Shown in pieces: positions 43,230 through 52,065 of a stretch of 64,000 nucleotides of DNA. The position numbers and the translations under genes were made by a program. The DNA is from Candidatus Villigracilis affinis (GTDB lineage Bacteria; Chloroflexota; Anaerolineae; Anaerolineales; Villigracilaceae): positions 1 through 64,000 of the forward strand of contig JADKEA010000026.1 in assembly GCA_016718275.1 (NCBI GenBank). Reading direction: 5' to 3'. Below the pieces are notes generated by a model. That model saw only the letters and a program-made list of their open reading frames with translations. It made no database searches and had not been told where the DNA came from. Positions within the stretch are counted from its first letter, which is position 1; the number at the start of each line of letters is the position of its first letter.

Positions 43230-45932
43230 CTACCCCGTATTTCTCAACCCTGATGCAATTCCATTGATGGTGATCGCCATCACTTCGCGCAGGGCGAGGG
43301 CTTCGGTACTTTCCTGATCGGGCAGGGAGCGCAGGCGGCGCAGGGTTTCCACCTGGATATAGTTGAGCGGGTCAACATAGGGATTGCGCACCTGCACGGC
43401 CTGGCGGGTGGCAGGTTCAAGCTCCAGCAGAGTCGAATGTCCACTGATGGAAAGAACAGCTTCCCGCGTGCGTTCGTATTCGCTGCGAATCGAAGAGAAA
43501 ATTTCGTTCGCCAGTTTTTTATCCGAGACCAGATCCACATACAAGGCTGAGATATCCATATCTGCTTTAAGCAGGGACATTTCGGTATTGGCGAGCAATG
43601 TTTTGAAGAAGGGCCAGCTTGCGTACATTTCCTGTAACAACGATTTATCATCAATGACCGCGAGCCCGGAGCCGAGACCATACCAGCCTGGTAAATTGAA
43701 GCGGCTTTGCATCCATGAGAAAACCCAGGGGATGGCGCGAATTTGATTGACCGCGCCAGTTTGCGAGCGCGCCGATGGACGCGAGCCGATCTGCAAATGT
43801 TTGATCTGGTCGAGCGGCGTGGCCGATTGCCAGAACTCGATGAAGCCCGGGGTTTCATAAACCATCTTGCGATAGGCACGCTGCGCGGCATCTGACATTT
43901 GCGACATGGCGCTGCGCCAATTTATTGAAATGGGTTGATGCGGTAGCGGGGCAGAGGCGAGGATGACAGCGCTGGCGATCTGTTCAAGATGACGATGCGC
44001 GAGACCAGGATTCGAATAACGCAAGGCGATGATCTCGCCCTGCTCGGTCAAACGAAACCGACCATTGATACTGCCAGCCGGTTGAGCACGGATTGCGCTG
44101 TTGGCGGGTCCGCCTCCGCGGGCGATGGTTCCGCCGCGGCCGTGGAAGATGGTGAGTTTGATATTGTGTTTTTGCGCAACGCGGGTGATCTCTTCCTGCG
44201 CTTCGTACAAGGACCAGTTCGCCATTAGATAGCCGCCGTCTTTGTTGCTGTCGGAATAACCGATCATCACCATTTGTTCATTGTTGTGTGCTGTGAGATG
44301 CTCGCGGTAAATTTCTGAAGTAAAAAGAGACTCAAGAATGCGCGGCGCATCCTTGAGATCGGGGACGGATTCAAAGAGTGGCGCAATTTGCGGGATGGTT
44401 TTGCACCCAGCCCATTTTGCGAGCAGGAGCACGCTCAACACATCGGACGCGGCGTGAGTCATCGAGATGACGATGGGGCCGAGAAGTTCACTTCCGTACA
44501 CTTCGTGTGTGCGCCCGATGAGTTGGAACAATGACCAGGTCTCCGCTGTGGCGGACGTGACCCCGGGATGGTTGGAAAGCTGCGGCGCGGATTCTTTGAT
44601 CAGGCGCGCGAGTAATTCGGTTTTTGAATCGGCGGGCAGGTTTTCAAAATCGGATTCGAGATTCAGGGCACGCAGGATCTCGCTGAGTGCGGCATTGAAG
44701 CGGCTTGAGTCTTCCCGAATGTCGAGCCTTGCAGCGTGCAAGCCGAAGATCATCAACTTGCGGCGGACATCCTGCAGGTCGTCCTGTGTCAGTTTTTGGG
44801 GAATGGCTGTTGCGATCAACTCCAAAGGTTGGGCGAGGTCTTTCACTTCCATGCGGGCATGATAGGCATAGCTTTGCAGTAAATGAGACTTCATATCTTC
44901 GCGCGAGGCTTCAGCCAGGTCAGAGGCCAGCAGAGACAGCACTAAACGATAGGGTTCTGTCACGTAGCGTTTTTCGATGTAGGCAATGTGCGGCGGAAAG
45001 GGTCTGCGTTTTTCGATCCAATCCATTAAGGCTTGCGGCGGCGGGATGCGGTTGGAACTCACGCTCAAATGGCGTGCCAATTCATGAAAACTCTTGCGAT
45101 GATTTTCCACTGCCAGACCGCGATGCAGGCGCAGGGTTTCGGCGGTCACATCTGAAGTGACGTTGGGATTCCCATCGCGGTCACCGCCGATCCATGAAGC
45201 GAGCTTGAACCAGTCCGCGGGGGCGTGCAGGCCGGGGTAATGACGTTCGAGCGCTTTTTCAAGATCGTCATAGATGACAGGGATGGTATTCCAGAAAAAC
45301 GAGTCGACGAAATACAATCCCGTTTTCACTTCATCGGCCACGGAGAGTTTCGCGGCGCGGGCGCGGTCGGTGAGCCAGAGGAAGGAAATCTCATTGCGCA
45401 GCAATTGAATGGCATCTTCCTGTTCTCGTAAAGAGAGTGAACCTGCGCCGATCTGCGTGATGAGTTCAGTGATGCGTTCCATTTTGGAAAGCACAGTTCT
45501 GCGGCGCGCTTCGGTGGGATGGGCGGTGAGGACGAGTTCAATGGATAGATTTCCGAGCAGGTCTTCCATCTGTCCGCGGGTGATGCCGCGCTGTTTGAGT
45601 GTGGCGATGGCTTCACCGATGGATTCGTGGATCGGTTCGGGGAATTTTTCGTCTTCGTAACGGCGCAGGATCTGTATGCGCTGATTCTCTTCCGCGCGAT
45701 TGACCAGATCAAAGTACGCGGCGAACGAAGCGGCGACCGCCCGCGCCTCTTCCGTATTCAGGGAAGAAACTTCCTGTTGCAGGCTCGCCGCGGAAGATAC
45801 GTCACCGTTACGGCGGGCCTTTGCCAGCGCGCGGATCTTTTCCTCGACCTCAAAAACGTGCGGCGATTCGAGTTCCGAAATGACCTGTCCGAGCAGGTCG
45901 CCAAGCAGATGAATGGTTTGTGAAATGTCCAT
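43230..45932 (-). CDS. ppc: Phosphoenolpyruvate carboxylase
   Basis: Cytosolic anaplerotic enzyme: PEP plus bicarbonate to oxaloacetate plus phosphate. The 900 residues carry all family signatures: LTAHPTEARRRTVLS with the catalytic His, GGDRDGNPNVT, GYSDSNKDGGYLMANW, FHGRGGTIARGGGP with the mobile-loop Arg, and RAIPWVFSWMQSRFNLPGWY, and the C-terminal end ITINGIASGLRNTG that forms the inhibitor (Asp/malate) site. Length is typical of bacterial PEPC. A minus-strand TATACT box lies about 15 bases before the ATG. budA is divergent and 66 bases away. Confidence 0.97.
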   Translation of the reverse strand: MDISQTIHLLGDLLGQVISELESPHVFEVEEKIRALAKARRNGDVSSAASLQQEVSSLNTEEARAVAASFAAYFDLVNRAEENQRIQILRRYEDEKFPEPIHESIGEAIATLKQRGITRGQMEDLLGNLSIELVLTAHPTEARRRTVLSKMERITELITQIGAGSLSLREQEDAIQLLRNEISFLWLTDRARAAKLSVADEVKTGLYFVDSFFWNTIPVIYDDLEKALERHYPGLHAPADWFKLASWIGGDRDGNPNVTSDVTAETLRLHRGLAVENHRKSFHELARHLSVSSNRIPPPQALMDWIEKRRPFPPHIAYIEKRYVTEPYRLVLSLLASDLAEASREDMKSHLLQSYAYHARMEVKDLAQPLELIATAIPQKLTQDDLQDVRRKLMIFGLHAARLDIREDSSRFNAALSEILRALNLESDFENLPADSKTELLARLIKESAPQLSNHPGVTSATAETWSLFQLIGRTHEVYGSELLGPIVISMTHAASDVLSVLLLAKWAGCKTIPQIAPLFESVPDLKDAPRILESLFTSEIYREHLTAHNNEQMVMIGYSDSNKDGGYLMANWSLYEAQEEITRVAQKHNIKLTIFHGRGGTIARGGGPANSAIRAQPAGSINGRFRLTEQGEIIALRYSNPGLAHRHLEQIASAVILASAPLPHQPISINWRSAMSQMSDAAQRAYRKMVYETPGFIEFWQSATPLDQIKHLQIGSRPSARSQTGAVNQIRAIPWVFSWMQSRFNLPGWYGLGSGLAVIDDKSLLQEMYASWPFFKTLLANTEMSLLKADMDISALYVDLVSDKKLANEIFSSIRSEYERTREAVLSISGHSTLLELEPATRQAVQVRNPYVDPLNYIQVETLRRLRSLPDQESTEALALREVMAITINGIASGLRNTG

Positions 45933-45998
45933 GACTTTTTGTAGTATATCAAATCAGAAGTGTATAATCGTGCCATCAAATTTTGAGAGAGAGTCAAA

Positions 45999-46742
45999 AT
46001 GGAACGGACAACCCTGCGAAGAATTAGAAAACGAAAAGCCGATAATAAAGTGTATTTGTGCGCGCCGGTCAACTCGCTGGTGGAGGGGATCTACGAACAG
46101 AACATTCCCTTTTACGAGATCAAAAAGCATGGTGATTTTGGCCTTGGCACCTTCAACGATCTCGATGGCGAGATGATGATGGTGGATGGCGAGATCTTCC
46201 GCGTTGGGTCTGACGGCAAGGTGAATCAGATCACGGATGAAGAAGTTTGTTCGCCGTTCGCCTGTGTTACGAATTTTCAGCCTTCTGGTGAAGAAACCCT
46301 CGAGCAGGAAATGTCGTATCCCGACTTCCTGAAATGGATGATCGAATTGATGCCTTCACCGAATATCTTTTATGCCTTCCGCATCACGGGTGAATTCGGA
46401 TATGTCAAAACGCGCTCGGTGCCAAAACAGGAGAATTATCGTCCGCTGGTGGAAGTGGCGAAGGAACAGCCGACCTTTGAATTTAACGATGTGCATGGCT
46501 TGATGGTCGGATTTTACACACCCTCGTTCATGGCTTCCCTGAGCGTGCCCGGCGTGCATCTGCATTTTCTCACCGACGACAAATCCAGCGGCGGACATTT
46601 GCTGGAATGCCGTCCGCGCAAGGTGAAAGTGGAGTTGCAATACCTGTACACACTGGAATTGTCACTGCCATCCAACCTCGATTACCTCACCTGGGATTTC
46701 CAGCGTGATATCGGCAAGGATCTGGATAAGGCGGAGAAATAG
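45999..46742 (+). CDS. budA: Alpha-acetolactate decarboxylase
   Basis: Converts acetolactate to acetoin plus CO2, the second step of the butanediol branch that relieves pyruvate excess. 247 residues, cytosolic or exported by no visible signal. Markers: DFGLGTFNDLDGEMMMVDGE, RITGEFGYVKTRSVPKQ, and the zinc motif GVHLHFLTDDKSSGGHLLEC, whose three His coordinate the metal. No acetolactate synthase or acetoin gene lies nearby. Long A/T-rich leader with GAGAGAG before the ATG and a TATAAT box at 45963-45968. Divergent from ppc, so carbon overflow genes flank one promoter region. Confidence 0.93.
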   Translation: MERTTLRRIRKRKADNKVYLCAPVNSLVEGIYEQNIPFYEIKKHGDFGLGTFNDLDGEMMMVDGEIFRVGSDGKVNQITDEEVCSPFACVTNFQPSGEETLEQEMSYPDFLKWMIELMPSPNIFYAFRITGEFGYVKTRSVPKQENYRPLVEVAKEQPTFEFNDVHGLMVGFYTPSFMASLSVPGVHLHFLTDDKSSGGHLLECRPRKVKVELQYLYTLELSLPSNLDYLTWDFQRDIGKDLDKAEK

Positions 46743-46794
46743 TTTTATCGAATGTGGAGTGCATCTGCTGCACCATTTTACGGAGAAAAAATCC

Positions 46795-47284
46795 ATGAGA
46801 AAACCAAACTGGATGTTGATCGGAATCATGTTTGGTGTCAGTCTGTTTTTGGGATACGCCATTTTCGCGGCGGCCATCGGCGCGTTTTTCCCTTCCATTA
46901 ACTATCTGTCCAAGCCGTTGTTATGTTCGGGTGAATTTTCGATCGAGACCACACGCTATTCGTACAAGCCCGGACAGGTGGGCTGGCAGCACAATATTTA
47001 CTGTGATGGCAAAGATATCACTCTGCCTGCCGTTGCCATGACGGGGCTTTGTTTCGCTTGCGATCTTTGTCGTCTTTTTTATCCGCTACCGTGAGGCCAT
47101 GTTCCACTCTGAGGACTTTGGCACGCTTGCAAAAGATACGAAACAGACCAGCAAACCAGCAAAGGGTAAAAAGAGAAAATCTCCACTTGAACGCATGGCT
47201 GAGTTGAAGGAAATGCGTGACCAAAACCTGATCTCTGATACGGAATACGAGAGAAAAAAAGCCGAGATCATGGATGAGTTGTGA
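46795..47284 (+). pseudogene. SHOCT-domain membrane protein, frameshifted
   Basis: From 46795 (GGAG upstream) the frame gives a first helix, MLIGIMFGVSLFLGYAIFAA, and an extracytoplasmic loop (CSGEFSIETTRYSY...CDGKDITLPA) with two Cys. A one-base gain in GGGCTTTGTTTCG (47043-47055) then shifts the frame; after removing one T the second helix reads GLVSLAIFVVFFIRYREAMF, followed by the SHOCT tail SPLERMAELKEMRDQNLISD...YERKKAEIMDEL at the stop 47284. The repaired protein would be about 162 residues. SHOCT domains are short C-terminal helix pairs linked to oligomerisation. As read it stops at 47094. Confidence 0.8.
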
Positions 47285-47381
47285 GTAAGCGAAGCTGAAC
47301 ACTCCTTCAGGACGATGTAGCCATTTTGGTTGAACTGTATAATAAGTCCGTCGTGATATTCCAACTTTACAGAGGTGCCCC

Positions 47382-48557
47382 ATGACATTCCAACTTGTGT
47401 ACTATTCCCAGCAGGACCCGAAATGGAAGGAAGATATTCTCGGCTTTGGCGATTCGCGCGACACCATTGGCTATGTGGGCTGCGCGTTGACGAGTGTGGC
47501 CATGCTCATCAGCGGGCATGGATTTATCGAAACCCCCAAGACCCTCAACCAAAAACTGAAGAACGTCAACGGCTTTGTCAGCGCGGGCATCCGCTGGGAT
47601 ACGGTCAATCAGATCTATCCGCAGATCAATGTGAAAAGCAACATCTCCTGCGGCAACACCGATGCGCCGCTCGGCCTCATCGATGCCTCCATTGCGGCGG
47701 GCCAGCCTGTCATCGTGATGGTGGATAGCACCCCCGCGCCCGGGCTGCTTACCCATTGGGTCGTCCTTTACGCCAAAGAAGGCAGCGATTATCTGATGCT
47801 CGACCCGTGGCCGTATCAAACCGACGTCAACAAAAAAACATATCTCATGCCGCGCTACAGTCAGGGCAACCCGTTGCAGCGTTCGATCATGCATGTGATC
47901 GTTTATGAATCATTCAATGCCAGCGGAGGAATTTCATTACCGGGCACTGACCAAACGACAGGCACGGATCAGACTCCGCCGACAACGGGTACGGTCACAA
48001 CAAGCACTACCCTGGCCCGAGTCAAAGCCGACCTCACTTGGGGCTTGAACATCCGCTCGAGCATCGATACTTCCAGCCCGAGTAATATCGTTGTCTCTGT
48101 CCCTGCGGGCACCGTCCTCACCCTGCTTGGCGCGGATGATTATTCCAAGATCGGCGGCGTGAATCAATGGGTGCGCGTGAACGATGGCAAGGGACACGAA
48201 GGCTTTTGTGCCGCGTGGTATTTGGAGCAGGTTCAAGTGGCCGCTCCTGTCGTTGTAACAGAACCAGTTACCACGTCCACGACGGATACGAGCGGCGTCA
48301 CCACCACACCCCCGAAACCCGTCGCAATGACCGTCGTTGTCAAAGCGCGTGTTGGCAGGCTTGGCGCAAAAATCTATAAGACTGCTTCGGTAAAATCGGA
48401 GATCATCTCCACTGAAAAAATGCGCGCAAAATTAACCGTCGTTGAAGATGAAAGCAAGGCGCGGGCGAAACTCGGAAAAGCTGGCAAATGGTTGAACGTG
48501 AAGACCAAGGATGGCAAAAAGGGTTACGTGAGTGCCGAGCTGGTGGCTGAACCGTAG
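47382..48557 (+). CDS. C39-like peptidase domain with two SH3b domains
   Basis: 391 residues. The N-terminal peptidase_C39_2-like domain (about 1-180) has the pattern YYSQQDPKWK, catalytic Cys in VGCALTSVAM, His in LTHWVVLY and Asp in LMLDPWPY. A Thr-rich linker follows, then SH3b domains at about 210-285 (LNIRSS...QWVRVNDGKGHEGF) and 315-391 (VGRLGAKIYKT...KWLNVKTKDGKKGYV). No signal peptide is visible (it starts MTFQLVYYS), so an unusual exit route, a lytic role or a cytosolic role must be considered. AGAGGTG precedes the ATG; TATAAT lies about 40 bases upstream. It is followed after 8 bases by a membrane-protein gene. Confidence 0.82.
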   Translation: MTFQLVYYSQQDPKWKEDILGFGDSRDTIGYVGCALTSVAMLISGHGFIETPKTLNQKLKNVNGFVSAGIRWDTVNQIYPQINVKSNISCGNTDAPLGLIDASIAAGQPVIVMVDSTPAPGLLTHWVVLYAKEGSDYLMLDPWPYQTDVNKKTYLMPRYSQGNPLQRSIMHVIVYESFNASGGISLPGTDQTTGTDQTPPTTGTVTTSTTLARVKADLTWGLNIRSSIDTSSPSNIVVSVPAGTVLTLLGADDYSKIGGVNQWVRVNDGKGHEGFCAAWYLEQVQVAAPVVVTEPVTTSTTDTSGVTTTPPKPVAMTVVVKARVGRLGAKIYKTASVKSEIISTEKMRAKLTVVEDESKARAKLGKAGKWLNVKTKDGKKGYVSAELVAEP

Positions 48558-48565
48558 GTGTTGAA

Positions 48566-49267
48566 ATGAAAGCATTCCATTCGTTCGTTCTTTCCATTCC
48601 ATATTTGTTCCTGAAAAAGATTCCCTATGCCTGGGTGCCTGTCGTTGCATTGTGGGCCTGGCCGCCGATTATTTCGGGGATTTTCCTGGCGATCATTCTG
48701 CTTGGGATGTGGTTCATGGTGTTGCAACAGCGGGCATGGGAGGCGGAGGTTGCGCGCGAATATCGTGTGCTGCACCGTGACCAGCCGCGCGCGCCATTAG
48801 TGTTTCAGATCCGCAATTTCGTTTTGGTTTGTCTGGCAAGCGCAGCCATCGGTTGGATCGCAGATGGAAAACTCGGCCTTTCTTCCCTGCAATGGACGCT
48901 GCTTTTAGCAGGGCTCATGTTCCTTTATAAGGATGCTCTGCTCTTCGGCGCTGGGACCGTTTACTTGATCACGAACAAGGGCATCGCGATCCGTTACGTG
49001 CCCGGACACGTTGATTATCGATTGTTCTTTGGTTTTAATGAGATCCACAACATTGAGAAGATCGAATCTGTGAAAACATTGCCGCTTACGTGGAGTGTTC
49101 TGTCTCCGCAGCGCAAGATCGTGGAACACGGATTGCTGCTGAAACCCAGGAAATTGGATGGTTTCTCGAAGACGATCCAGGAAGTGGTGCTTTGCCCGGT
49201 GGACCCCGAGGGATTTATCAAACACATGCCGCCTTCGATTTCTGTTAAAGAGGCTGTGTCGCGGTGA
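48566..49267 (+). CDS. Membrane protein with PH-like domain, function unknown
   Basis: 233 residues; helices at about residues 20-57 (two) and 85-130 (two). The C-terminal part, residues about 130-225 (GAGTVYLITNKGIAIRYVP...EIHNIEKIESVKTLPLTW), resembles the bacterial PH (bPH2) fold by its order of strands, where ITNKGI is typical. The gene lies 8 bases after the C39-like gene and may cooperate with it. No catalytic motif. Confidence 0.72.
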   Translation: MKAFHSFVLSIPYLFLKKIPYAWVPVVALWAWPPIISGIFLAIILLGMWFMVLQQRAWEAEVAREYRVLHRDQPRAPLVFQIRNFVLVCLASAAIGWIADGKLGLSSLQWTLLLAGLMFLYKDALLFGAGTVYLITNKGIAIRYVPGHVDYRLFFGFNEIHNIEKIESVKTLPLTWSVLSPQRKIVEHGLLLKPRKLDGFSKTIQEVVLCPVDPEGFIKHMPPSISVKEAVSR

Positions 49268-49298
49268 TTGCTTTTGAATTTCTGTTTAGATAATTAAC

Positions 49299-49355
49299 CG
49301 CCAAGTGCGCAAAGAACGCGAAGAAAAACTTTTCCTGGTCTTTGCGCACTTGGCG
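49299..49355. repeat. Inverted repeat between genes
   Basis: Exact arms CGCCAAGTGCGCAAAG (49299-49314) and CTTTGCGCACTTGGCG (49340-49355), 25-base loop. A further run of A/C/G repeats lies in the loop. There is no T-tract, so it is an attenuator-like or repeat element rather than a clear terminator. Confidence 0.7.
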
Positions 49356-49383
49356 TTCTTTGTGGTTCGATTATTTTTGAGAG

Positions 49384-50958
49384 GTGATTTTGAAAACAGA
49401 AACCGAACGCTTGAATATTTTGATCCTTGTCTTCGGGCTTTTGTTGGGCGCGTATGCCCGTTTTTTGCCCGCCAGCATGGTCGGTTTCCCGGTCACAGAT
49501 GGGGGATTGTTCCATGAAATGGTGAAGGCGATTCAAGCGGAAGGCTATCGCCTGCCAACTTTTGTGAATTACAACGGCATCTCGATCCCGTTTGCATACC
49601 CGCCCTTGGGGTTTTACACCACGGCTCTGGTTTCAGATATTTTCAACATTCCTCTCATTGAGGTCTTTCGCTGGCTGCCTGCGGTTGGCAGTGTGCTTTT
49701 TTCCATTGCGTTTTATCCAATGGCGGCGGCGATCCTAAAATCTCCTTTGAAAGGCAGTCTGGCGACTGTCTTTTTTGCGCTGCTGCCGCGTTCCATTTCC
49801 TGGTACATCATGGGGGGAGGTATCACGCGGGTGCTGGGACATTTGTTCCTGATGCTGATCCTTTTCAGCGCATACAAGTTATTCACCATGCCTTCCAGAA
49901 AATATCTGGTGTTGACGATCCTTTTTGGGGTCGGTGTGGTGTTGAGTCATCTTGAGGCTTCATTACATGCTGTTTTCCTGTGCGCTGTCTTGTGGGCCTT
50001 CTTTGGCAGGTCAAAAGAGGGGATCAAAAATGCGCTGTTCGTTGCTTTGGGTGTGATTGCCCTGACTATTCCCTTTTTTCTCATTGTGATCTCACGGCAT
50101 GGATTGCAGCCTTATTTAAGCGCGGCGCAGACGGGTTTTCAAAATCCGCTGGCGTGGGTGGCGATTCTGACAGGTTCGTTTGCTGACGAAAAATTTGTCA
50201 CTTTGCTTTCGGCGCTGGCCCTGCTGGGATTTGTCGTTGTGCTGGCTCGGCGCGAGTTTTTGCTGGCAGTTTGGTTGTTCCTGCCCGCGATCATCGATCC
50301 GCGCAGTGCGGCTTCTGTTTCGATCATTCCCTGGGCGATGCTGGCGGCGATCGGGTTTGTGGATATCGTCATCCCCGGGTTGTACGCGTTGAAAAACAAT
50401 TTGCAGGAAGCGGGTGATATCGAATCGAATTGGAGTACATATTTCATCAAATCGTCCGCGATCAAATTCGCGCTGACAGCTTTGATCTTTTATGCATTCT
50501 TTGGAACGGTGCTTTCGGATCAGGTGTATCCCAAAGTGAGTCTCACGCCGTCTGACCGCGCGGCCATGGAATGGGTGGCAAAGAACGTTCCGCCGCAAAG
50601 TCAATTTTTGATCCTCACTGGCGAAACCGAAGCCTTTGCTGATGCGGTAGCGGAATGGTTCCCCGTGTTGAGCGGCAGTTACAGCATCGTCACCATTCAA
50701 GGCTACGAGTGGATGCCCGATAAAGTGTTCCTGACAAAGCTGGATGAATACTACGCCTTGCAAGCCTGCATGGATAAAACATCTGCTTGTGTGGATGAGT
50801 GGTCATTAAAAGAAAACCATCCCTTCGAGTATGTCCTCGTTTCGCGGGATGGTATATCGGCGAATGAAAATTCGCTTTTGACTTCACTTCGCGCGGCAGA
50901 TGGGTATCGGCTGGCGCATGAAGAAAAGGATGTTTATATTTTTGAAAAGAGACCCTAA
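49384..50958 (+). CDS. Polytopic membrane protein, GT-C glycosyltransferase-like
   Basis: 524 residues, about 10 hydrophobic segments, then a soluble extracytoplasmic domain at about 400-520 (MEWVAKNVPPQSQFLILTG). GT-C features: acidic loop after the first helix (VTDGGLFHEM) and YPPLGFYTTALVS in the first outer loop, a pattern common to lipid-linked sugar transferases. The start is GTG at 49384 or TTG at 49390; AGAGGTGA fits the TTG better. It is convergent with the glycosyltransferase at 50974, and both stops lie within one hairpin. Likely donor is a polyprenyl-phosphate sugar; the acceptor is not known. Confidence 0.75.
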   Translation: MILKTETERLNILILVFGLLLGAYARFLPASMVGFPVTDGGLFHEMVKAIQAEGYRLPTFVNYNGISIPFAYPPLGFYTTALVSDIFNIPLIEVFRWLPAVGSVLFSIAFYPMAAAILKSPLKGSLATVFFALLPRSISWYIMGGGITRVLGHLFLMLILFSAYKLFTMPSRKYLVLTILFGVGVVLSHLEASLHAVFLCAVLWAFFGRSKEGIKNALFVALGVIALTIPFFLIVISRHGLQPYLSAAQTGFQNPLAWVAILTGSFADEKFVTLLSALALLGFVVVLARREFLLAVWLFLPAIIDPRSAASVSIIPWAMLAAIGFVDIVIPGLYALKNNLQEAGDIESNWSTYFIKSSAIKFALTALIFYAFFGTVLSDQVYPKVSLTPSDRAAMEWVAKNVPPQSQFLILTGETEAFADAVAEWFPVLSGSYSIVTIQGYEWMPDKVFLTKLDEYYALQACMDKTSACVDEWSLKENHPFEYVLVSRDGISANENSLLTSLRAADGYRLAHEEKDVYIFEKRP

Positions 50959-50982
50959 AGGTTTTTAAAACCTTTAGGGTCT
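50950..50982. terminator. Convergent-gene terminator covering both stop codons
   Basis: Perfect arms AGACCCTAAAGGTTTT (50950-50965) and AAAACCTTTAGGGTCT (50967-50982) with a 1-base centre. The stop of the plus gene (50956-50958) and of the minus gene (50974-50976) both lie inside the arms. Confidence 0.85.
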
Positions 50983-52065
50983 GTCTACACTATTTAACGC
51001 ATCCACAAAAACTTCCACCATTTTTTGAATATTGATCTCCTCGGAAACAATTCGAAACGATTCTTCGCCCATCTTTCGTAAACGAGCCATATCTGACAGC
51101 GCGTTTTTCATTGTGGCGACCAGCGCGCCATAATCTTCTGGTTGAATCTGCCAGCCGTTCCCATCGCGGACAAGGTCATCTTGCGTGCCATCGCCTTTGG
51201 CCACGATGACGGGCAGTCCGTAGCTCATCGCTTCCTGAACAGCCAGCCCGCCGGTTCCGGGCAAAACAAATAGGTCTGATTCTGCGAAATAGGGTTTGAG
51301 TTCCATCCCATGCCTGGCTCCGGCAAACTCTGCGGCAGGATACACATCCCGGGCAAGGGACTCCAACGCCGTACGCTCCGGTCCATCCCCAACAATAATT
51401 AATCGCGGTTTTGATTCCATCTCGGCGCAGGCGTGCAGTAAAGAATCAACCCGTTTTCGAGCCTGTAATCTTCCTACAAATAGAATTGTTGCGCGGTCTA
51501 CGGTCTGTGGTTTACGGTCAAGAATTTGCTCTGGCTTTGGTGACACTGAATTATGCGCCACGAAGATCTTTTCGCGGGGAAAGCCGAGGGCGGCGTATTC
51601 ATCCGCGCCGCGTTGACTGTAGGCGAGGAGTGCGTCGAATTTGCTCAGGAACGAGATTCTGCTTCTTTGACGGAACCCTGCTAAAGGTCCAGCAAGAGGC
51701 GGCGAACCCAATCCCCAGCCGATGACTTTTCTTCCGCGGGTGTGCATCCAATTTATGGCGGAGGATGTCCCCAGATAGCGGGGGTTCGCTTCCACAATTA
51801 AAGTGTGCGGATTCCATTCTTCGAGCCATTGAATGAAGTTTTGTTGATGACAAAGATAGAACGCGCCGCTGAAGAGGTGGATGTTTTTTGCTTCGTGATA
51901 CGCTGCGATTTGCGGTTTGCCGCCTGCGATCATTTCCACGGGGCGCGCTTGACCAGCGAAGAGGCCCATGCTTTCGCAGGATTGCGCGAGTAGATCAAAA
52001 AACGGCACGCGGTAACTGGGCAGCACGCGTTGTTGTAAGCCGAGGCGATGCGGAAAATTTTTCAT
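50974..52065 (-). CDS. Glycosyltransferase family 4-like (GT-B)
   Basis: 363 residues, two Rossmann-like domains. C-terminal donor site markers: ILFVGRLQARKRVDSLLHA, IIVGDGPER and, near the end, FVLPGTGGLAVQEAMSYGLP with the E of the EX7E motif. The ATG at 52065 overlaps the stop of the gene upstream on this strand (ATGA, 52062-52065), so the two are translationally coupled. It belongs with 52062-53495 and 53625-54647 to a glycan locus. Substrate unknown. Confidence 0.87.
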   Translation of the reverse strand: MKNFPHRLGLQQRVLPSYRVPFFDLLAQSCESMGLFAGQARPVEMIAGGKPQIAAYHEAKNIHLFSGAFYLCHQQNFIQWLEEWNPHTLIVEANPRYLGTSSAINWMHTRGRKVIGWGLGSPPLAGPLAGFRQRSRISFLSKFDALLAYSQRGADEYAALGFPREKIFVAHNSVSPKPEQILDRKPQTVDRATILFVGRLQARKRVDSLLHACAEMESKPRLIIVGDGPERTALESLARDVYPAAEFAGARHGMELKPYFAESDLFVLPGTGGLAVQEAMSYGLPVIVAKGDGTQDDLVRDGNGWQIQPEDYGALVATMKNALSDMARLRKMGEESFRIVSEEINIQKMVEVFVDALNSVDRP

